Below are positions 32,526 through 43,596 of a DNA stretch of 64,000 bases, in pieces. The translations under genes were made by a program, and so were the position numbers. Each line of letters opens with the position of its first letter. Positions within the stretch are counted from its first letter, which is position 1. Source of the DNA: Nissolia schottii (Eukaryota > Streptophyta > Magnoliopsida > Fabales > Fabaceae); contig QANU01054017.1 of assembly GCA_003254905.1 (NCBI GenBank), forward strand, positions 273,816-337,815. Reading direction: 5' to 3'. The notes beneath the pieces were generated by a model. The model saw only the letters and a program-made list of their open reading frames with translations. It was not told the DNA's origin and made no database searches.

Positions 32526-32804
32526 TATTTATCAATATATCCCATTATTCTACATAATTACTTCAGAGATATGATTAGTAGAAATCATAATCTTGTCTAC
32601 GTGACCTCTCACCATATTTACTTATATATTTTTTTTCACTTCACTCCACAATAATATTTTTTCACTATTTTTTTAACCACTACTATCTTTTTTTTTTTAA
32701 ATCACTGCAACCTGAAATTTTGTGAGCAAGAAGAGAAGAATAGAAGAAGTATAGGTTGAAGAATAGAACGGTGAGATGAGGAAGGAAGAAAGGAAGAAAA
32801 GTGT

Positions 32805-32828
32805 ATTATATATATATATATATATATA
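32805..32828. repeat. (TA)n microsatellite
   Basis: About twelve TA dinucleotides just inside the right end of the MULE. Confidence 0.9.
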
Positions 32829-33056
32829 GCTGAGCGGCACGAATTTTCAAGTCCTGAAATCGGTGCATCCATACCGCCGATTTCAGGCATCCCCACACAT
32901 GTTCCCCGAGGCACAGTGACCTGAAATTGGCGCCATTGCCGATTTCAAGCACTATGCAAAAACACTAATTCCCCACTTCTCTTGTCCCTCATGCATGGAT
33001 TCCTGCATCCTAAAATTAGTAGATATTTTTTCAATTTCAGGTGCTGAAACCATACA

Positions 33057-35116
33057 ATTATAAATTCGGATTCGAACCCCTATTTTTATTTTTTAACTCA
33101 TTGGGTCCATTTAAAAAAAAAAATCGAAACCTATAACTTGTTTGCAATTTGGTAGAAAATGTAATCAACAAAATAACTGTGTGTGCCACACACGTACCAT
33201 CATCCCAAATCATTCCAAATTTGCACTGGTCCAAAGTATGTACATCAAATAAAATTGGAAGAGAATCTATGAATAATGACCAAGTACTGTGTTCTTTTCA
33301 AACAACCACAATAAACTTAAAAGAATGATGAAATATTATAGTGACTGAAAATATCTTGATTTCTATATAGAGCGAAATAAACGAAATTTTATGGAGCTTT
33401 CAAAATATTACGAAAAATACCTTCAAACGGGATGACGTTTTTTTGGTAAAGATCAGAAGTACATCATTGGATTTAATGTTTCATATAATAAAATATAATA
33501 TTATTTAAAATTTACTATGATAAATTAATTTCGCCCTTACCTTTTTATTTATTTATTAAATAATCCTCATGTTTCTTATTAGCCCTTTACTCGATGAGGT
33601 CATATGTTCGAATTCCAATCAATGAGAGATTTGAAAAATTTAGGTAATAAGGTAAGATTACATAGTCACTACAAAAAAATTCCACATAATGACATTTAGA
33701 TAAAAGATTATACTGATTTAAAATGATAAAAAAATAATTTATAATTGTTTCCTTCTTATTTTTTATTTTTTTTGGGTACATCTTGTTTTATTATTTGAAA
33801 AACACTAAATGATCCTTTTATTTTCAACACTATTAAATGTCACTTTGGTATGTATGTTATTAAGTAACCATATCATTCAACCAATTGATCTCTCATATAA
33901 TTATGAAATCGATTCTCTATTATATTCATAGTACTTTTAACTGATGCAGTTGTTGTAAACAATAAAACTAATCTCATTTATATTAAAGAAGTGATCATTA
34001 AATCGCACATATAATATAACATCCTCAAGTATCTAATGCTAAAAACTGAGTAGAACAAAACTCGAATGAATAAAATTAAGCAAAAAGAATAAATTTCTCC
34101 TTATATTGCATAATGTGAATCTCTAGGATAAGTTCATCAAAATAATTGTTAAGCTCTTGAAAATATTTATCAATCATTTGATATAAAAAAAAAAACACCA
34201 TCTTATGACAATATTTTTCTTACTCATTTTGTCTTAATGTGGTGCCGTTATCATCAGAATTTTAAACCCTCTCTAGCTTATCATGTTTGTCCTGCTGCAC
34301 CTCATTGCTTCTCATTAAATCGCTATCTCTTCATATTTTTTTTCCCCTTGCTGTTAAGAAAGCTCTTGCACCGCCAGTCCTAAGAGCAATAGGCACCACC
34401 GAGGGATCAGAATTAAATAGCACTAGAGCATATACTCTTTGTTACGCACTCTTGGTTCTTTTTGTTTGCACGTCCTGGTAATTGATGTGGTTTTGAAGAT
34501 CACGTAAGTTTGTCTCTTCTCCTGTGCATTAATTTGTTGTTGCCCTCAAATGGAAACTTCAGGAAAAAAGAAACATTTTAATTAACAACGGTGATAATCT
34601 ATTCCATTAAATAAAGATGATATTTAGTGTAACTGCTACCTTATTATCCAATTTATTTTCAATATAGACCGTTGCAACCCCGCTAATTGTGATTACCATT
34701 CTAAATTTTTACCCTTTTTTTACTTAATTTTAATTCTTCCACTCTAATAATTAGATTTTATATATAATATGGTTATCCAAAAAACTTATACTTGTCATAC
34801 TCCTCTTATGATATTACATTTTAATTTAAAATGTAAGATAGTAAATTTATAAAAAAATTTAAATATATATTTTTACTTAGTTCAAATTTTATTCGATATA
34901 AAATTTTAATATTCATACTTAAAACACGGCCTATTATATATCTTAAATTATTCACATTCATTTTAGTGTCAAATGATAAATTAAAGAATATGTTATCTAT
35001 ATAACAAAATTTTGATAATGATCATATCAGTTTTACTATAAAAAAAAAAAGAAAGTGAATATGAATATCATATTATTTTTATCAAAGTTATATAATTATT
35101 ATTTAAATTTTTTTTT
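33057..35116. other. Intergenic AT-rich DNA, possible CACTA end
   Basis: No gene supported. CACTACAAAAAAATTCC at 33667 matches the CACTA terminal motif, but no partner end is seen. The open frame at 34287-34481 is unrecognised. Confidence 0.45.
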
Positions 35117-35288
35117 AGGTTGCCTGCACGATATCCAAGGCTTAGCCTTGATTAATCTGGGTCGACCCGGGTCGCGCACCTGGCTATGGCGGGTGAGTCT
35201 CCCAGTGGGGATAACTGCGTACACAAGGTCTCAAACTCGAGACCTTACTTAAGCGATACCAAGTCGCTTACTACTTAGACCAACCCCG
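35117..35288 (-). mobile_element. tRNA-derived SINE, about 172 bp
   Basis: Read on the - strand it starts CGGGGTTGGTCTAAGTAGT and carries an A-box-like sequence (35271-35282, TGGTCTAAGTAG) and a diverged B box (35227-35238, GAGTTTGAGACC) spaced as in RNA polymerase III promoters. It ends in an A-run (T-run on + at 35108-35116). A GC-rich body with CCCGGGTCGACCC follows the tRNA-like head. Flanks TTATTTAAATTT on the left and TTAATTTTAAATTT on the right may be an imperfect TSD. A truncated relative lies at 37932-38030. Confidence 0.7.
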
Positions 35289-36509
35289 TTAATTTTAAAT
35301 TTTATTTTAAGTGTAGCTCTTCTTAAAAAAAAGGATTTTTGTCGTTACAAAAATAGTAATTTAAACAAGCATCTCTCATCACTTTACACCAAAGGGATTC
35401 TGACATGTTGTCATCGTCATTAACACGTAGCCACGACCGGGTTTATATTCATCCATGCCGTCCTGACCGTGTACAAGGGCTGGAATTGCAACAAAATTGA
35501 AACTCCCTTGGTAAACGATGAAATATTTATTCTATGGTTGTATAACCGTATAACAATAACCAGTGTCCCTGCACTTTTGTCCTTGAAAGTATTGAATAAA
35601 TTGACTGAATGGTAACTATTAAGAATATGTTACAGATGTGGAAAAAAAATGTTAATTTTCTCTTTAGCATTTGTATATTACTATTTCTTGTTTTTTTTTT
35701 AATGGATTGTGGAATGAGTTAGTTTTTATTTATTTATTTATTTATTTAAGTGAAGGTGAAATAAGTTAAGAGTAAAAGGTTGGTGAAAAAAAATTATAAT
35801 TTAAATTAATAGGAAGGGAAAAAAAAGAAAAAAAAAAGATAAAATGTGCACTACATAAGTTGATAACATTTTTATGAATATTTATAGAAGTATTTATTAC
35901 TCACCAAAATATATCTCATATCAATAATAAATTAAAATTGAATTTTTGTCTTTATTAGTCACTCGTTATGAACAAATAACTAGTAAATAACAAGTATGAG
36001 TGCTCATGGATCTATTTTGTTTAGTTTTGAGATAAAAACTCTACCAATCCAAATAATTAATTTATTTTGGTTTTAATATTATTCAAAAATCAAACCAAAT
36101 TAATTATAATTGATTCAGATTGGTTCGATTTTTGTTTTCATTCATTAAATTATATTAATGACTAGTATTTTTTATAAAAATATAAAATATAAATTAATTA
36201 TCAAAAGTTATACTAATATTTAAAACTAACAATTTAAATTGGTTATCAAAATTTAATATTAATATATATTCATGTAACTTTTACCTATCTCTTTTATCTC
36301 AATCAAGCACCCTATGAGAAAAAAAAGGGCATAAACACCAAATATTCAAAAAAAAGAGAAATAATATTATGACACATGTTACGCTCACATTAACGTGGTC
36401 TCACTATAATAGGGTTATTAAAGGCCCGCTTCTTTTTCATTTTCTTGCAAAGTGTTCGAATTTTAATTAGTAAAATCGATTAATTTAAAATATTGTGATT
36501 GTTTTTTTA
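35289..36509. other. Intergenic AT-rich DNA, no supported genes
   Basis: Contains A/T runs and a TTTA microsatellite near 35728-35748. A stretch at about 35996-36160 (TGAGTGCTCATGGATC, GGTTCGATTTTTG) resembles fragments of hAT-type MITEs but has no definable ends. Confidence 0.45.
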
Positions 36510-37847
36510 GTTTAATTAAATTTTTAGTTTCTGTAAAATTAAAAATTTTGATTTTAGTCCCACGTAGTCATTAATGACACTGACATGACGTGCCACCTGA
36601 TATAACCACAAATTAAAAATTTTAACCCATAACTCGATCTAATTGTAGGATCTGACCTGGTTACTTTTAAAATTAAAAAAAAATAAAAAATCTGCAGACC
36701 TAAATCGCTGCCCACCCCCAAATCAACCACTCTGTGTCCCTCCTATCCGCTTCCCCCACTCCGCCCACTCCGTCATTATCTCCCCCACAAAATTAGAGAG
36801 GAAAAATACTGAAATCTCCAATAATGGTGAGAGATTCCTCAAAGCATAAATCAATTGAGTCACGGCTCACACAAACAAGCCAGAACAGAAACACTCCTCT
36901 GATCCCTTTTACAAAAATTGAAATTGTTAACTTTAGGAGCAAAAAAAATGATTTTGTTTTAATTTTTTCGCTTCAAAAAGGGAAAGGATACAATTATAGT
37001 ATATGACAATTACAGAATTGAGAATTTCGCAGTGGAGAGAAAAAAGATATCCGATCAATCAATAATTGAAAGAATGCTCTCCAAAAAAAAGGATCCATAA
37101 ATCAACCTGTAGGAAACGAATTGAGGAGAGATGGGATGATCATCGCAGGAGGCAGAGGAGCTGACGCTGGAGCCAGAGACCGAAGCAGATCCGTAGCCAA
37201 GGCCCTGATCGTTGCCGAAGATGTGGTTGGAGGAGACCGAAGGGCGAGGCAAGGGAACCCCTCTGCTTCTATCGCCATTGGTGGCGGCGAATTCCCTGCT
37301 CCCCTTCGGCGAGTTCCGAGAGACGAAGAGCTCGTCGAAGCTCTTCTTCTCCTTCTCCTTCTTGTTCTTCCTGCTAATCGGCGACCTTATCAAGCTGAAT
37401 CTGAGGCCGCTACGTGTCTCATCCTCATCTTCCACCTCCTGCTACTTTTTCTTGCTGGACTTCATACTCCACTAAGCCGATATTCTAGAGCAGTTGAAAA
37501 TACCAGAATTTTTCGGGTGGGGGAGATGACGACGGAGTGGGGGAAGCAGAGAGGAGGAACGATAGAGTCGTTGATTTGGGAGTGGGCGGCGATTTAGGTC
37601 TTCAGTTTTTTTTTTTTTCTTTTTAAATTTTAAAGGTAACCGGGTCGGATCCTATAATTGGGTCGGGTCATTGGTTAAAATTTTTAATTTATAGTTATTT
37701 CACGTGGCGTGTCACGTCAGCGCCGTTAACAGTCATGTCATCGCAGTTAACTCCAACCATCTATAGGGACCAAAACCAAACTTCAAATTTTTATAGGAAT
37801 CAAAACTAAACTTTTTAATTTTACAGGGGTTAAAAACTTAATTAAGC
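36510..37847. mobile_element. Pack-MULE-like element with long TIRs and GC-rich captured interior
   Basis: Inverted arms of roughly 280-330 bp (36510-36787 and 37517-37847) match over most of their length, including TTTTAG(T/C)CC.., the RGGTCCGACCTGGTTAC-like block, CAGACCTAAATCGCTGCCCAC and CTTCCCCCACTCCG. End sequence and internal layout resemble the MULE at 2024-3549. The ~730-bp interior is distinctly GC-richer and holds a coding-like fragment on the - strand (37055-37435). No transposase. Exact ends and TSD are blurred by T-runs on both sides. Confidence 0.7.
37055..37435 (-). pseudogene. Captured gene fragment inside the Pack-MULE-like element
   Basis: An open frame with protein-like content: DEDETRSGLRFSLIRSP, KKEKEKKSFDELFVSRNSPK, NGDRSRGVPLPRPS and a Gly/Ser-rich GYGSASVSGSSVSSSASCDD. 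An upstream in-frame stop near 37450 and the lack of an ATG show that it is a fragment. After PQFVS the frame meets CTACAG-GTTGAT, which could be an old splice donor. I do not recognise the donor gene. The opposite strand is also open over 37121-37597, but its translation is low complexity. Confidence 0.45.
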
Positions 37848-37931
37848 CTTTTTTTTTCCCTCAAAATCTTTAAAAGGGTGATAAAGTTATCTAATATTCA
37901 ATCAAGCATTGATAAAAAACAACATAATTAG

Positions 37932-38030
37932 ATGTTCGTGTACGCAGTTATCCAAGTTAGGAGACCTGTCATAGTCAGATGCGCGACTCAAGTCGACTCG
38001 AATTAGTCAAAGTTAAACTTTGAATACCAG
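37932..38030 (+). mobile_element. 5'-truncated SINE fragment
   Basis: GTGTACGCAGTTATCC, GGAGACCTGTCATAG, ATGCGCGACTCAAGTCGACTCG and ATTAGTCAAAG-like words align in order with the body of the SINE at 35117-35288 read on its own strand, with about 70-75% identity by eye. The tRNA-like head is absent. Confidence 0.55.
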
Positions 38031-38308
38031 ACAAACAACTTAAAATATAAAAAAAATTCAAAAATGATCACATATGGAAACAGTGGTGGGCCCCAATGAG
38101 AGAGGGGGGGACTGATGATAGATAGAGACGTGATTGAATTGCCGCAACAGGATCCCCTCACTCACCTAAATAGAAGCCACGTAGAGACACACTAATTGGC
38201 AAATTCACATAGACCTCACAAAGTCGAGAGAAAGAAAGGCCACCCTCCATTCCACCTTCTTCTTCTTCACCCACCACTGCTACACACTCAGGCTCCAGAA
38301 GAGTGTGT

Positions 38309-41300
38309 ATGGCGGGGCAATCACGGAAGTGGATGATACTGGTGGCGACAATATGGATTCAGGCGTTCACGGGCACCAATTTTGACTTCTCCGAGTACTC
38401 GACGACCATGAAGTCTGCCCTCAAGATCTCACAGGTGCAGCTCAACTACCTCGCCACCGCAAATGACATGGGCAAGGTCTTCGGCTGGTCCTCCGGCCTC
38501 GCCCTCATGTACCTCCCCATCTCCCTCGTCATGTTCATCGCCGCCTTCATGGGTTTCTTTGGCTACGCCCTCCAATGGCTCCTCATCAACCAATTCATCT
38601 CTTTGCCTTATTTTCTGGTAACAATATCATCTCCTTCGTCATCACGTTTTTTTTGCCGTGAATTTTTTTTGGCTAAAATTAGTGACGATGTTTTTAGAAT
38701 TGATTACTACGCGCTATAAGATATAAATTAATGTGATGGGAATATTTATTTAGCATTCAGTATTTGCCAATTTTAGTTTGTTAATGTGGTTTTAGAAATT
38801 AAGATGAAACTTGCCATTTTGGAATTGTTAATTGATTGATGCTCTCAGAATGAGGGTAGGAAGATGAGTGCTCACGCTTTTTATGTTCGGTTCTGGCGTG
38901 GAGAGCGTGGTGCTCCTATTTTCATTCTAATAATGCTATTTTGATCATTTTATTAATATAAAAATGTATAAATATTTTTGTCCCTCCTCTTACCATATAT
39001 TATAAGATTTGATCCATATGCATTGGGAGAGGATTAAGAAGTATTTTGTTAACAAGTATTTTTAAAAAATTTATTAAAAAAATAAAAATAAAAATAAAAA
39101 TTTTATATATTTTTAATGACATTAAATGTTTTAAAATTTATCATTTTATATTTTTTAGTCAATGCCGTAAGACATTGGTTAACAATTTTTTTTAATAATA
39201 TTAAAAATGTATATCGGTTCTTATAACTAAAAGTATGTTTTTTAATTTTAGTATTAATACGTATATGGGCCAATGATGGGCGAAAAGAAAAAGTATGGGT
39301 GGTCATGAAAGCGGTCAAACGTCTTTGTTGTTGACCAAAATAGAATGTCTTTGTATGCTGATTTGTGCCGATTAATTTTTATCTGTAAGTACTGCGCTGA
39401 TTAATTAAAAAAGATTAACTACTTTTGGAAACATTATTTTGAAGAGACTCAATATCGATTAAGACTGAATTCTAATTTTTCTTTTAATTAATATGTAAAA
39501 GAGTAATGTTAAATGTACAATTTAAATATTGCTAATCATGTTATATTAAAATAGTTCTGCTACACGTACACTCTAAATTCATACACCATACATGCACGCG
39601 AATTAATATATGGTGGGCTCCAAATAACCGCCCGCTAACCTCTCTCTCCTACTCTCGTTCACTTGCGCATCTCACATACGCGTAGCCTTCAAACTTCTTC
39701 TTTCTTACCTCAAAAATAAGGATTGAACATAAGAAACTCTCGTCCCTCTCTTTGATCTCTCTTCACTCTCATCGATCTCTCTTCACTCTCGTCTTTCTTC
39801 TGCAAATTCATCATGCTCACTGCACAAATATGTATCAAACGCAATCACAAATTCATGCATGAGTTTAGATGAATCACGAATTGACAACTTAAGAACCAAT
39901 CTCCTTTACTTCATTGCATTCACGTCAGTCTAAAGTAATTCACGAGATTTCATGTCCTTTGATCCATGTTCACCACTATACCTCTAGGTGTAAAGATTGT
40001 AAACTTATTTATGTTTGAATAAAATCACAGTGTTGTACACAAGTGCGTAATGTTTATGCATATGGTCATATAATGTTTGTGCACTAAAATCTGATATCAT
40101 AATCTGCAAAAATACTTAATTATACATTAAGTAATATGCATATATGTAAAGTTTATACATTAGAATGTATAAAAGTGTGTGTACACATGTATGTGAACTA
40201 ATTTTTATAAAGTTTGTCCACTAAAAATGTATAAAGATTGTAAACTTATTTATGTTTGAGTAAAATCACAGTGTTGTACCCAAGTGCATAATGTTTGTGC
40301 ATAAGGTCATATAATGTTTGTGCACATCATCATATAATATTTGTGCACTAAAATCTGATATCATCTGCAAAATTACTTTGTGCACTCCAATTAGATATCA
40401 TATTCTGCAACATACACCCTTAGCACCATTGTTAAATATATATCTCATCCATTTTAAAAAGAAAACTAACATTTTATCATCTTCATTTCATTTTAATCAA
40501 CTTTGACATGATAAGAGGATGAAGATGAAGAGAATAAGAAGGATGACGATGATGAGAGGATAAGAGAATGACGTGGACGGCGATGATAAAATAAATGAGT
40601 TGTACCAAACTTGATAGACTTTAGATTGTGCACAAAATATTTTTTTATATTTAAAAGGCATACAAAAGATCTTTAAATAACTAGAAGAGGATACAAATAA
40701 TATTTTCTTTTTATTTCTTTTCCTTTCGTTTCTTTATGTAACATTTGTATCGTTTCCCATGCTTAAAAAAGAGACTATGTTTTCCAATATTGACTGGACT
40801 ACATAATTTTCTCCAAAAAAGAGAATAAAAAAAAGTTCAATGAGATAACTTTCTTAATTTTCCTCCTTTGATGCTCTATATCTTCATATCTTGTGTTTTG
40901 TGGTCTGGTTTTTGGGGTACGTCCTTTCCATATGCAACCATTTCAAGTGTCGTCATTCATTTTTGTACTCTCTGGTGGCCCCGATAGTCCCAACTGCCAA
41001 AGATCGTTCCAGAACCAAGCTTAGGCAGTTCTTTTTCTAGAATCTAACACAAGGATACTTATACAACAAACGCATTTTTTTTATCTTTAATTAAGTAAGA
41101 TGTAAGTTGTACGCCTGTACCATATAAACTAGCTAAAAGGAATTCAACAACACAAAAAGATTGTAGCATTTATGATTATACCTTGAAACCAAATCATGTC
41201 CAATACACTAATAACAGAGAATTGCTTATAGCTTTGGTAGCTTTGGCCATATTGAGTAGCTTTTACCGTTTTACTTTGCCTGTGGCAGGTCTTTCTGCTG

Positions 41301-42829
41301 TCTCTGTTAGGTGGCTGCAGCATCTGCTGGTTCAACACAGTGTGCTTTGTTCTCTGCATCAGGAACTTCCAATTTAACAGGCCCCTTGCACTATCACTCA
41401 CTGTGAGTTACAATGGCGTCAGTGCAGCACTCTACACCCTTGCTGCAAACTCAATAAACCCTTCATCCGATTCACTCTACCTCCTCCTGAATGCCCTTGT
41501 TCCCCTCCTCATTTCCATGGCAGCACTAGTCCCTATCCTTCGCCAGCCAAATGTAGACCCTCTTCCGCCAGATGGGGCCCGCAGGAACTCCTTGACATTC
41601 CTGATACTCAACATCTTGGCCATTTTCACTGGCCTCTATCTCCTCGTCTTCGGCTCATCAGCTTCTGACGCTTCCACAGCTAGGCTCTACTTTGGTGGGG
41701 CTGTTCTGCTCCTCATCTCCCCGCTATGCATTCCTGGCATCATATACGCCAGAGATTGGTTCGGGCGCACCGTCCATACAAGGCTCAGGGTGGAAGGCTC
41801 GGGATTCATTCTTGTTCACGTTGATGATCTTGAGCTCCATAAAGAACTCCTTGCTCGCCCGAACAGCACACTCAGTAACGGGGATGGTAACGGCCATCTG
41901 AGTGACGATGAATCTATGTATGGAATTTTGAGGGCTAAGAGTAGTGATGATGTGTGTTGTGAGAGGCTGCTTGGCAAGGATCAGTTGGCAATGCTAGGTG
42001 AAGAGCACCCGCCTGCGGTGCTTGTCCGAAGGTTGGATTTTTGGCTTTATTATGTTGCATACTTCTGTGGGGGCACAATTGGTCTTGTATACAGCAACAA
42101 TCTTGGGCAGATAGCACAATCTTTAGGCATGAGTTCAAGTACTTCCACCCTTGTCACGCTATACTCGTCTTTCTCCTTTTTCGGCCGCTTGCTTTCAGCT
42201 GCGCCGGACTATATTCGAAAGTAAGTACCAAGCATACTATATCATGTTTTTTGGGGATTAGTGTGGAGGAAGGTGATTCCTAGAATCTTGTGAAATTAAA
42301 TTGTATCAGTTATGAACTAATCGTGATACTATTTGATGTAATTTGCAGTAAGTTCTACTTTGCAAGGACTGGATGGCTAACCATTGCACTTATACCCACC
42401 CCAATTGCGTTCATCTTGCTTGCTGCTGCATCAGACAGCGCCGCAGCGCTTCAAGCCGGCACTGCACTAATTGGTTTGAGCTCTGGATTCATATTCGCAG
42501 CTGCTGTGTCGATTACATCCGAACTGTTTGGACCTAACAGCGTGAGCGTCAATCACAACATCCTCATAACGAATATCCCAATTGGGTCTCTTCTCTATGG
42601 TTTTCTTGCTGCTGTAGTTTATGATGCCAATGCTCACTCAACACCAGGGAACTTGTTTTCTGAAACACTGGTGTGCATGGGAAGGCATTGCTACTTCTGG
42701 ACATTTGTCTGGTGGGGATGCATATCTGTCCTGGGACTAGTTTCTAGCTTGCTGTTATTCTTAAGAACCAAACATGCATATGATCATTTTGAGAGACACC
42801 GCATTTCGGCACAATCAATTGTGTCTTAA
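38309..42829 (+). CDS. Nodulin-like / major facilitator superfamily membrane transporter
   Basis: Three exons, 38309-38617, 41289-42220 and 42349-42829, with GT-AG introns, join in frame to give 573 residues, typical for the family (NFD4-like, nodulin-like proteins). The N-terminus (WMILVATIWIQAFTGTNFDF, then EYSTTMKSALKISQVQLNYL, ANDMGKVFGWSSGLAL) is the nodulin-like domain. About 12 hydrophobic segments are visible, with a hydrophilic central loop around residues 265-325 (LSNGDGNGHLSDDES). Such proteins are multi-pass membrane transporters of largely unknown substrate. ATG at 38309 has a good context (TGTATGGCG); a GTG six bases upstream is not a start. Intron 1 is 2,671 bp and holds repetitive DNA. 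The gene converges with the glycosyltransferase gene, with 767 bp between stops. Confidence 0.92.
39991..40405. repeat. 241-bp tandem duplication in MFS intron 1
   Basis: TAAAGATTGTAAACTTATTT starts at 39991 and again at 40232. About 120 bp after each start is highly similar (ACAGTGTTGTAC, CATATAATGTTTGTGCAC, AAAATCTGATATCAT). TTTGTGCAC words recur as in the dispersed repeats at 3.6-4.2 and 53.9-54.6 kb, and a GAGTAATGTTAAATGTACAA near 39501 resembles their starts, so a distant relative may sit in this intron. Confidence 0.7.
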
Positions 42830-43596
42830 ATTTTTTGGAACTGTACAGAAATGAAGATCATAGGATTGTTGATAGCAGAAGCTTGACATATATAGGCTAT
42901 GAAATATATATATACACAGACAGAGGCACTAAAAAGGTTTTTTTTTAAAAAAAAAATAATAAAACAAGTCTTTGGTTATCCAATTCTGTAATTTAGGGCC
43001 CATTCTTTCTTTGGTGAGAACACAAGACAACCTTCATCAATTTTATGACCTTTTTGGCCTTTACTATTTCAAGACCTTTTTCTACATCTCAAATCCTGTA
43101 TTCAGAGTTCTGATTAATCCTCAGTTGCCAGTTGCTACGGTTGAAGCAGAAACAGACTCATCATGGCATCCTTAAGAGTCCTTGGGAGCCTAACAAAGAA
43201 GTACACGTGAAAATTTCCTCTGAGTTGATTATCCATATCATGTGAATCTTTACCATTAGTACTATGTTGCAAAAAAAAAAAAAAAAAATGTCTATTGATT
43301 TTTATGTATCATTGAAGGTGCAATTGTATATCCATATAGAATATATAATATGAAATATCAGTTCCCCTTTTGATGAATGAAATAGTGTTGCTTCTTTTTT
43401 TTATTGGCTGCAACATAATCATCATACAAAGAAGATGGTCTGCCAAGATGGAAGCTATAATGTGGCCAAAGTGATACATGAAGTTAAAATTAGGAAAATA
43501 CTACATCAAATTGGTACATAATAGTATACTCATGTCATACTGAATGAAAAGCAAAAAAGAAGGAAAAAACGAAAAAGAATGGTTTCTAGCCTAGCC

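Larger units (their letters stand above)
25538..33056. mobile_element. Decayed ~7.5-kb MULE carrying a transposase remnant and a PMD gene
   Basis: The left end reads TGTATGGTTCTGATACCTGAAAT and the right end, reversed, TGTATGGTTTCAGCACCTGAAAT. Both termini (about 25538-25745 and 32840-33056) carry clusters of TGCCGATTTCAGGCA-like motifs in both orientations. Between them, a + strand transposase gene survives as an N-terminal piece (25934-26450) and a C-terminal zinc-knuckle piece (29586-29843). A convergent - strand plant mobile domain gene occupies 29988-32280. PMD genes riding on Mutator-like elements are a known plant arrangement. The transposase core is replaced by a tandem array and later insertions. 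I found no convincing 9-bp TSD, so the exact ends are approximate. Confidence 0.75.

Noticed and set aside
33594..33650. TTCGAATTCC as a polymerase III B box of another SINE
   Set aside because: No A box at a suitable distance, no tail, no second copy in the window.
34287..34481. 64-residue + strand frame
   Set aside because: Short, no family pattern, isolated in AT-rich DNA; no support beyond openness.
35227..35282. A- and B-box-like motifs as a tRNA gene
   Set aside because: No cloverleaf or anticodon arm can be formed, and an A-tail and extra body follow. A SINE fits better.
37121..37597. 158-residue + strand frame in the Pack-MULE-like element
   Set aside because: Low-complexity Leu/Arg runs opposite a more protein-like - strand fragment; part of it lies in the TIR.
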